Positions 56,264 through 64,000 of a stretch of DNA of 64,000 bases are shown piece by piece (position 1 is the stretch's first letter; each line of letters starts with the position of its first letter). Below the pieces are notes generated by a model. That model saw only the letters and a list, made by a program, of their open reading frames with translations, was not told where the DNA came from and ran no database searches. Source of the stretch: Pegoplata infirma (lineage: Eukaryota > Arthropoda > Insecta > Diptera > Anthomyiidae); the NCBI GenBank assembly GCA_963921195.1, contig OY992538.1, positions 53,000,852 to 53,064,851 on the forward strand, in the 5' to 3' direction. The position numbers and the translations under genes are program-made.

Positions 56264-56727
56264 GGCAGTGCAAAATTATTGGCTGAAAATTTGTAATTGA
56301 ATCTATTGTTCAACAAAATTTAAATGAGTCAATCAATGTTTTGATTAATTTTTTTGTTATTTTCTTTAACTGTCGAATTACAAATTTTCAAAATACCAGA
56401 TTTTTTTCGATTTAATTTTTTTGAATACATTAACTCAAAAATATACGAAATAATCGGATTTTACTTTTTTTAATTGTTGGCAACAATAATTGTGTAATAA
56501 GCCTACTATTCATTCGTTAAATCAATCATTATTTTGATTGACTATAAATAAAAAATTAATAAAATTTGTGATCAAAATCGAAAAAATGTTTAATTTAAAA
56601 AATATTCAATTAATCACCTACAATTTGATGATTGGTATAACAATTTTCTTTATTGGAGGAATTTCAATAAAAAAATTTATTGAATCCGCGTTTTTGTTGA
56701 TTCAAATTTGTTTCAAATTCTTTTTGT
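56264..56727 (-). mobile_element. CACA-AAAAAA element without the nested palindrome
   Basis: Reverse copy of 20,243-21,660: GGTATAACAATTTTCTTTA, AACACTGATTG-like dyads and the ends GTGCAAAATTATTGG and TTCAAATTCTTTTTGTGAA. It is about 465 bp and lacks the 914-bp insertion, so it is close to the uninterrupted form. Confidence 0.65.
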
Positions 56728-56779
56728 GAATCTTTTATAATCTCAAAAAAAAAGTAAAAATATTTAAAAAAAAAAAAAA

Positions 56780-57860
56780 CAAATAAAAAAGTTAAATTTG
56801 GCCTTGCCGAATGTATTGATACCCTCTACAATGTAAAAAAAGATTTTTGCAAAAAAAAAAATGTATTTTTTTGAAGAAAAAAAAAAGATACGCGGAAAAA
56901 TTTTTTGCTGAAAAAAAATTCACGAAATATTTTATTTTTTTGTAAAACAAATATGTTTGTACTTGTTAAAATACACTCAAAATAATAACTCTGTTAAATT
57001 ACAGAAAAACTCTGCTAATTTAACAGAGTACACCATACTTTTCCAGCTAGCAACATTTTTTGGTAATTTTACTATAAAACTCTGTAAAATGATTTTGACA
57101 AAAAAAAACTGTTAATTTACAGAGTTTCTAGTAAAATATTGGTTAAATAAAATACCATTTAGCAAAGAAAAACTCCGTAAATTAACATATATTTGTAAAC
57201 TGCATTTTATGCAACCAAAATTTTACAGAAAAAAAACTCTGTAAATTTACAGAGTTTAGTAAAAAACATATTATTTTGTAAAATTTTTATAATAAGATTT
57301 TTGAAAAGATTTTTTTGTTACTTTTTTAACATTTTCTCCAAAAAAAAAAATACAGATAAAATTTTGGTTATTTTACAGAAAACTCTGTGTTTAACTATGA
57401 AATTAAGATTACATAGAAATAAGTAAAAATACAGATAAAACTTAGTTTTTGGTTATAAAAAATACAGAGTATTTCGCTTAAATCTGTATTTTAGCAGAAA
57501 ACTCTGTTAATTATCTGTTAAATTAAGATTACAAAGTTAAAAGTAATATTACAGAAGAAACTTTGTATTTTAGTCACAACAAAATACAAAGTATTTTATT
57601 TAAATCTGCATTTTGACAGAAAACCTTGTCAAATATCTGTTGAATTGAGATTACAGTCATTTTACAGAGTATTTTACAGAGTTATTATTTTGAGTGTACT
57701 ATTCTGTGTCCAATTCTGCTCACATATGCCAATTGAAAGCATTTTAAGGTTATGTCGAATGTACCAAAAGGTTCGAAGTGTTCTTACATTTTCTTTTATA
57801 ACTTTTGAACCGCTGCAGCGCTGAACCGATTTCGCTCAAATCCAATATTATTCATATTAG
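56780..57860 (-). mobile_element. mini-me/DINE-like element interrupted by a Tc1-like MITE
   Basis: The tail (GTTAAATTTGGCCTTGCCGA, hairpin) runs to 56,973. The body (GGTTATGTCGAATGTACC, TTTTGAACCGCTGCAGC) resumes at 57,699. The head is absent. Confidence 0.65.
56974..57696. mobile_element. Tc1/mariner-like MITE, CTCTGTAAA family
   Basis: CACTCAAAATAATAACTCTG and CAGAGTTATTATTTTGAGTG are inverted ends flanked by TA. The interior repeats AACTCTGTAAATTTACAGAG dyads many times. It is non-coding. Confidence 0.85.
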
Positions 57861-58262
57861 ACATGGGCACATGAACAGGTTGGTGTGTGATTCACGCGTG
57901 ATCACAGTGTGACTAAACTCAATTTTATTCAAGTGATTGTGAGTGTGACTGTAAAAAAAATGTCGATTTTTTTGCGTAAGTTTGCGTGATTTGTTTTCTC
58001 TTCATATTTCCTTTCTTCCCGAAAAAAACAAAAAATAAATAAAATTTGGTTTAAGGCAAACAAATTTGGAAAAACATCAAATGTTGCTAAAAATTTTGTT
58101 AGATTTTTGAAATTTTTATTTCTTAAATTTTTTTTATATACAGTGTCGGTCAAAAGTATTCACACAGAGCTATAGTAGATGATATTTGTTAAAGTTTCAG
58201 GCCAATCGGTGAGTGCCCTCTGAAAGACCTCCCTTGTAAGTGGATGGTATAAAAAACAAGTA
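57861..58262. repeat. GTGAGTGTGA-type fragment and isolated TIR-like sequence
   Basis: TAGACATGGGCACATGAACAG, then GTGATTGTGAGTGTGACTG, is like the hAT-like GAGTGA family but has no second end. At about 58,140, ACAGTGTCGGTCAAAAGTAT resembles a Tc1-like terminus; its partner is not visible. Confidence 0.4.
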
Positions 58263-58520
58263 ATAGTTAAATTTTTGCCCCTCGTGCGATTTTGCGCATT
58301 TACGAACTTAACAATTCTTTGAGTATTCGACACATTTGAGCCAAACTAAAGTTAAGTGTCTAAATTTTTTGGATCGGACTGCATAATGTAGTCTGCATTG
58401 TGGTTTCTTCAGACAGACGGATCGAACCAATCATAGATCAATATAATATACAATACTTTATGAGGTTCTAGACCGATACATGAAATGACAGAGTGATCCG
58501 TGGTTGAAGGATATAACAAG
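58263..58520 (-). mobile_element. mini-me/DINE-like fragment
   Basis: CGATTTTGCGCATTTACGAACTTAAC, CAGACAGACGGATCGAACCA and the reverse core ATCATAGATCAATATAATAT are in the order seen at 13,236-13,530. Confidence 0.6.
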
Positions 58521-58736
58521 ATATGGTCACCTTTAACATGATGTAATATTTCGCGCAAATTTAACACAATGTTATTTAGTGTGTTTATTTTAAATATTTT
58601 TTCATTCATTTGCTCATCTCATCTACGTGTATTATATGCGTTCTTTGTTAAATTGTGTGAAGATCAATTATATATTTATTTTATACCCTAAAAACACGGT
58701 TTTGAGGTATACCTTCTTTGTCATACCGTGTGTAAC

Positions 58737-59881
58737 CAGGGTTGGCAACCGAAACGAATAACGGTATCGGTAACGGTATTGGTATTACATATTTTTTATA
58801 TCGGTAACGGTAAAGGTAACGGTACTTTCGACAATTTCGGTAACGACATACCGTTACCGAAACATCGATACCGGTACGTACCGGTATTATGAATAAAATT
58901 TCCCCAACATGATAAAAACGCACAAATTTGTTAAAAACGCGTAAAAAATCAAAAATTTATTTAAAAAATTAAAAAAACTGTTAAATTTAGTGCATTTTCA
59001 ACACATAATAACTCAGAATTAAATTTAAATATTCACAAAATTTTGTAACTTAATAAATATTTTTTAATTTTTTACTTGTTAATTATAGTAGATGTCTTTG
59101 CCCAATCAGCAGAAAAATCTGCATTTTGGGCCACGCGAAAAATTTGCGATTTTAGCCATTTAGAAAGCTGCTGATTTTTGCTGACGCTAATTATCTGTCT
59201 GAATAAGCTAGTTAGAGTCTGCAGATTTGCTGATAAAACAGCAGATAAATCAGCTGATTTAAGCAGAGAAACCTGCTGATTTCAGATAAACAGTCTGAAC
59301 ACTTTTATAAAAGAAACGATAAAAAACTAAGTTTTTTATCGCTTCAAACCATAAAACTCAAATATTGATAGATACATTTCCAGGGGGAGGGGAAAGAAGG
59401 AAAACGCCGAAGTGCGAATGTGTTAAAAAAATCAGTAGGGGGAAAAAACAAAGAAACCCAAATTAGTAGCACAATAATTTTACAGAAAGAAAATTTTTGA
59501 TTTCTTCAATTTTTTTTTAATAAAATTTTGTATTTTTTTTTTTTTTAAGAAATTAAGAAACAGAACAATTAATATTTCTGTAAAATTATCATATAATTGC
59601 GAATGTTTGGACCGATCCCCTAATTTTTTTGTCCAAATAATACGATTTGCAATGAACAAAAATTTGTTTATTTATTTAACAAACATTAAAAACATATTAC
59701 TTCGTTTTTGTCTGCAAAAAAATTAAAAAAAAGTAATATTTAGACAACCGAAACAATAGTGGTAGTGCTTTTTTATGGTAACGGTATTTAAATATTTTTA
59801 TTTCGGTATTGGTAACGGTAACGGTATTCAATATTAAAGGGTTTTTAATCGGTAACGGTATTGAAAGGTATTGAAACACTG
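58737..59881. mobile_element. hAT-like MITE, GGTAACGGTA-rich
   Basis: The ends CAGGGTTGG and rc CAGTGTTTC fit hAT CAGNGTT. TGTGTAAC flanks both sides (58,729-58,736 and 59,882-59,889), an exact 8-bp duplication. The empty site TTTGTAACACATCGAAATAT is standard in mini-me copies. GGTAACGGTA/TACCGTTACC units cluster at both ends. It is 1,145 bp and non-coding. Confidence 0.85.
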
Positions 59882-60050
59882 TGTGTAACACATCGAAATA
59901 TCGGTGCAGGACTTTATAAAATATCTGTATATATTATTAATACTTGATAGATTCCAAGACATTCTAGCGATGTCTGTCAGTCTGTAGAAGATACGATGGA
60001 GTTCAAACTAAAAGAGCTAGACTCCAGAAGTTTGGCACGAATATGTCTTA

Positions 60051-60280
60051 CGAAGAACTAAATGAACAAAATTCATAGTATTTACGAACAAATACATAAA
60101 AATTATGAACTTTTTAATAAAATTTTTGAACTTTTTCATAGTATTTATGAAAAAATGTTAAATAGTTCTTGAATTTCACATATTATGATTTTTTCATAAG
60201 TACTATGAAAAAGTTTATAAGTATTATTAAGTATTATAAGTTAATAAATTTTATGAATTTTTTTATGAAAAATTTTATTT
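60051..60280. repeat. TTCATAGTATTTATGAA-type repeats
   Basis: TTCATAGTATTTACGAAC, TTCATAGTATTTATGAAAA and CATAAGTACTATGAAAAAG recur in the middle of the mini-me body. The left start AAGAACTAAATGAACAAAA lacks a clear partner, so this may be a MITE insertion or a local expansion. Confidence 0.45.
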
Positions 60281-60548
60281 GTATGTCTGGTCATAGGCTA
60301 GTTATGTTTGTAAATTGGCAAAATCGGACCAGGGGGAAAAAGTTCACCCTTGAAGAATTACAAAAAAAAGCAATTTTTACAGATTCTTTTTGTAAAGCAA
60401 AACATTTTACGTCAGCAGAAATTCAAAGTCCTGCACTTGGATCCATATAAAATAAATATTTACCATAATAAATAAATGTTTTTAATATTTTTAGCGAGGG
60501 AAGGGTATAGAAGATTCGGCACAGCCAAATTTAACACTCTCACTCATT

Positions 60549-61356
60549 ATACCCTACACCACACTGTGGTACAGGGTATAATGAGTTTGTGCTGATGTTT
60601 GTAACTACTCGAAATATTGGTCCTAGAACCACTTTTAGGTATATCGATCGACTTAGAATCACTTTTTGAGTCGATTTAGCGATGTCCGCCCGTCTGTCTG
60701 TCCGTCCATGTAAACGGTGTAAACACGATACAGGTCACAATTTTAAATCAATTGCCTTAAAATTTGAAACTTAAGCCTTTTTTGGCCCAAGGATGAAGCC
60801 TATTGAAATTGGAAAAAATCGGTCCATATTTAGACCTAGCCCCCATACAAATGTCCTCCATAGTTTTGGCTCAAACGACTCTAATAGCCGCGTTTTAATA
60901 GGTATCTTTTTGAAATTTGACAGGTATGTTTCATCCACATAAATTACCATTCCGAATCGGTCCAGTTTTTGTTGTAGCCCCCATACAAACCACCTTCCCA
61001 ATTTTTACATAAATCTCTCAAATTTCATGAAAATAGAAAATATTTAATTAAAATACTGTTTCTGTATGTTAAACTCGTACTTTAATAACCTTATTAAATC
61101 TGATTATCATCGGACCATTTTTGAAATTAGGTCCCATTTGAAAATTTCGCCCGATATTCAGTTGAAGCGGTTTATTGTCAACAAAAAGAAGCCTATTCCA
61201 CTCAAATTTGATTGGTGAGTGTTTTTTACACTTATTAAAGTTTTGACAAAATAGAGATCTAATCAGTCCATGTTTGAAATTGGGACCCATTTTCAGGGAA
61301 ACTCTGGTGTAGGGTATTATATGGTCGGTCTTGACCGACTATAATTTTCTTACTTG
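60549..61356 (+). mobile_element. mini-me/DINE-like element, subfamily C, 808 bp
   Basis: The head is ATACCCTACACCACACTGTG followed by GTACAGGGTAT. The core is GTATATCGATCGACTTAG with GTCCGCCCGTCTGTCTGTCC. The body is parallel to 27,454-28,201. Tail hairpin 61,324-61,339 is followed by TATAATTTTCTTACTTG. It directly follows another member. Confidence 0.8.
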
Positions 61357-61959
61357 TTTTATATTAAAAATATTTTATTTAATTTTTAATGATCTATGAT
61401 TCACTTGGCCCTACAGTCAGTTTATTGTAAAAATGCGTAGCTTAGCAAAGTTTTTATGAGGTATAATAATAAATTGAGTTGACAAATAAATGATGACACA
61501 AAGTCTAATTGTATTGAATGTATTCATTCATAACTTTAGAAATAACGAACTAATAATAATTGTAATAAAAACAAGTGATTCAATTAATTTACAAACAGAT
61601 TATTAGATTTACAAAATTATAAATAGAGAATAAATATTTTTATTTCTAGATTTTAAATGAAATCGACTAAAAAATCAAATCACTAGGTTTTATCTTATCA
61701 CATTTTGGCAAATTATGGCCTCGAGCTCGAAGAATTTTTATTTATTTAAAATTGGAAAGGTCGAATAATAACAACTTTAATTAAGTTAGAGAAAACATAA
61801 AATATTTGCAATGCATTTGTGTCAGGACTCAAATCACTTGTTATAATAAAAAATTTAAAAATATTAATAGAAAATCCACTTGATTGGCATAGATCTAAAC
61901 TAAAATTGCATTTGAATGAAATTATAGAAATATTCGTGAAATCAACTAATTCTGAAAAG
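61357..61959. other. AT-rich spacer
   Basis: No repeats shared with the rest of the window that I can see. No gene or RNA. Confidence 0.4.
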
Positions 61960-63370
61960 ATCTACTAGATTTGTAAAATCTACTACATTTTAAAATCTAC
62001 TAGATTTTAATCTACTAAATTCTTAAAATCTACTAGTACTAACTTCATAACGTATAACCGAAATATTTGCAAAATCAACTAATTCTGCAACAATCAACTA
62101 ATTCTGCAACAATCTACTAGATTTGTAAAATCTGTTAGATTTGTAAAATCTACTAGATTTGTAAAATATACTAAAATTGTAAAATCTACTAGATTTTTAA
62201 AACCTATTAGATTTTTAATAGGTTTGCAAAATCTACTTGATTTGTAAAATCTACTAGATTTGTAAAATGTACTTGATTTGCAAAATCAAATTAACTAATT
62301 CTGCACAAATCTACTAGACTTTTAAATTCTACTAGATTTTAAAATCTCCTAGATTTGTAAAATCTACTATATTTTAAAAATCTACACCATTTACAGATGT
62401 AATTCGTAAAAGATCAATTGGAATTCGAAGATTCTACTTGTAATTCGAAGATTCCATTTGTAATTCGAAGATTCCAATTGTAATTCGTAAAATATCAGTT
62501 GATATTTTTCGAAATATAAATGGAGTCTTCGAATTACAAAAATAATCTTCGAATTACAAGTATAATCTTCGAATTACAAATGGAATCTTCGAATAACAAA
62601 TGGAATCTACGAATTACAAATGGAATCTTCGAATTACGAGTAGAATCTTTGAATTACAATTGATCTTTTACGAATTACATCTGTAAATGGTGTAGATTTT
62701 TAAAATCTACTATATTTGTAAGATCTTCGAATTACAAGTATAATCTTCGAAATACAAATGGAATCTTCGAATAACAAATGGAATCTACGAATTACAAATG
62801 GAATCTTCGAATTACAAGTAGGATCTTCGAATTACAATTGGTCTTTTACGAATTACATCTGTAAATGGTGTAGATTTTCAAAATCCACTAGATTTGTAAT
62901 TAGATTTTTAAAATCTACTAGATTGTAATTAGATTTGTTAAATCTACTTGATTTTTAAAATCTACTAGAGTTTTAAAATCTACTAGATTTTTAAAATCTA
63001 CTTGATTTGCAAAATCCACTTGATTTTCAAAATCTACTTGATTTTCAAAATCTACTTGATTTTCAAAATCAACTTGATTTGTAAAATCTACTAGATTTGT
63101 AAAATCACTAATTTTGCAAAATCTCAAAGTTTTGCAAAGTGAGCAAATTTTTGAAATCTACTAGATTTGAAATATACTAGAGCTGAAAAATCTAACTTAT
63201 TTGTAAGATTTACTAAATTTTTTAGATTTTAAAAATCTACCAGGTTTTAAAATCTACAAGATTTTCAAAATCTACTAGATTTGTAAAATATACTAGATAT
63301 TCAAATCTTGTAGATATGCAAGGTCTAATCGAATGCAAAAAAAAATAGATTTGTAAAATTTACTAGATTT
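61960..63370. repeat. 18-bp satellite (CTACTAGATTTGTAAAAT)
   Basis: Degenerate tandem units of 18 bp run from about 61,960 to 62,375 and from about 62,880 to 63,370. The gap is a foldback element. Because 18 is a multiple of 3, a minus-strand frame at 62,918-63,127 reads as a VDFENQ hexapeptide repeat; I do not call it a gene. Confidence 0.75.
62376..62878. mobile_element. Foldback element with 20-bp subrepeats, right arm duplicated
   Basis: AAAATCTACACCATTTACAG at the left and CTGTAAATGGTGTAGATTTT at the right (ends 62,376 and 62,700) are perfect inverted repeats. They continue into GATGTAATTCGTAAAAGATC and its complement. The interior is AATTCGAAGATTCCANTTGT units, inverted about a centre near 62,510. 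Bases 62,701-62,878 repeat the right arm with an offset of 178 bp. This resembles Drosophila Foldback architecture. Confidence 0.75.
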
Positions 63371-63444
63371 AAAAAATCTAACTTCTAACTTAAAATTTAA
63401 GCAAAATATGTCAGGCCAATGTACTATAATTTCATTCATTTATA

Positions 63445-63960
63445 CACTCAGAAAATTATGTAAGTTACTACATGTTAGTTGTTTGTATATTTTACAGTAG
63501 TTAGTTGTTTTCAACTACAAAGTCAGTTATTTTTGTATGAAAAATATCAAACAACTATTTCTGTTAGTTATTTTAAGTCGTTTTTTTTTAATAACTAACA
63601 AAAAAAAAGCTGTAATGTAGTAGCAGTTATTTAAAGTAGTTAATTTTATTTTTTTTATCTCTGAAAATTTTTCAAAAAAAAAAAAATCGTTTTTTTATTT
63701 TTCACAACTTTAAAAAAAAAAAAACTTGGAAAAAATTTGGTCTTAATTTGTTTTTTCTGAAAAATTTTTACTACAAATTAGTTGTTTTGACTACAAATGT
63801 TAGTAATTTTTACTACATAAGTCAGTTGTTTTTTGTCAGTTAAAATAACTAACATTGTTAGTTGATTTAACTGAAAAAGTAGTTGACCCCAAAACAACTC
63901 ACAAAGTAGTTATTTTAAGTGACATTTTCAGTTGATTTTACTAACATAATTTTTTGAGTG
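63445..63960. mobile_element. Tc1/mariner-like MITE, AGTTGTTTT family, second copy
   Basis: CACTCAGAAAATTATGTAAG and AACATAATTTTTTGAGTG ends are flanked by TA, and nearly every internal block of 51,378-51,922 is present. A slightly shorter copy at 516 bp. Confidence 0.85.
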
Positions 63961-64000
63961 TAATTGTGGAGAATTTCCATTTGTTTTCATCTTCACTATC

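Larger units (their letters stand above)
58683..60546 (+). mobile_element. mini-me/DINE-like element interrupted by a hAT-like MITE
   Basis: The head ATACCCTAAAAACACGGTTTTG and GTCATACCGTGTGTAAC continue at 59,890 with ACATCGAAATATCGG. The core TATATTATTAATACTTGATAG, GTCTGTCAGTCTG and body (AAATCGGACCAGGGGGAAAAA) follow. The tail is subfamily B (ATTCGGCACAGCCAAAT, then TTAACACTCTCACTCA), ending at 60,546 two bases before the next element. Confidence 0.75.

Noticed and set aside
60169..60450. 93-codon plus-strand frame
   Set aside because: It runs from the TTCATAG-type repeats into the mini-me body; no coding signal.

Overview
This window looks like non-coding, very AT-rich DNA from a large, transposon-laden genome of a higher fly (Diptera, Schizophora; blowfly or house-fly type is my guess). 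Three things point that way. Copies of a mini-me/DINE-1-like repeat recur, with a (TA)n tract, a conserved core near ATTCATGATCCTCGATCG and a (GTCY)n tract. The one convincing coding exon is rich in poly-Gln and poly-Asn. Apart from that exon and frames held open by short satellites, there are no long open frames.

Layout. 1-9,085: three palindromic arrays of a 21-bp unit, separated by mini-me/DINE-like copies. 9,086-16,307: nested MITEs inside broken mini-me/DINE copies, then a foldback element. 16,534-19,566: two tandem copies of a 1.4-1.5 kb repeat starting CTAGCT. 19,567-31,021: nested elements with readable target-site duplications (hAT-like 8 bp, Harbinger-like TTA/TAA, Tc1-like TA). 33,221-34,060: a 840-bp element whose two ends read like V(D)J/Transib recombination signals. 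35,640-46,774: giant palindromes invaded by other elements. 49,253-50,691: the one exon, on the minus strand, with a splice donor at its 3' edge and a candidate acceptor in its 5' UTR. 51,155-61,356: more nested repeats. 61,960-63,370: an 18-bp satellite containing a second foldback family. 63,445-63,960: a Tc1-like MITE.

How it fits together. There is no operon-like organisation. The exon has a consensus 5' splice site, so its gene continues at lower coordinates. No second exon is recognisable, so most or all of 1-49,252 may be one huge intron filled by transposon invasion (inference). The value of the window is its record of insertions. Several elements can be paired with an uninterrupted paralogue in the same window, or in the opposite arm of the same palindrome, and this fixes their boundaries. 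The long inverted repeats could give hairpin RNAs if transcribed as part of the intron. All superfamily names rest on termini and target-site duplications only; no transposase gene is present.
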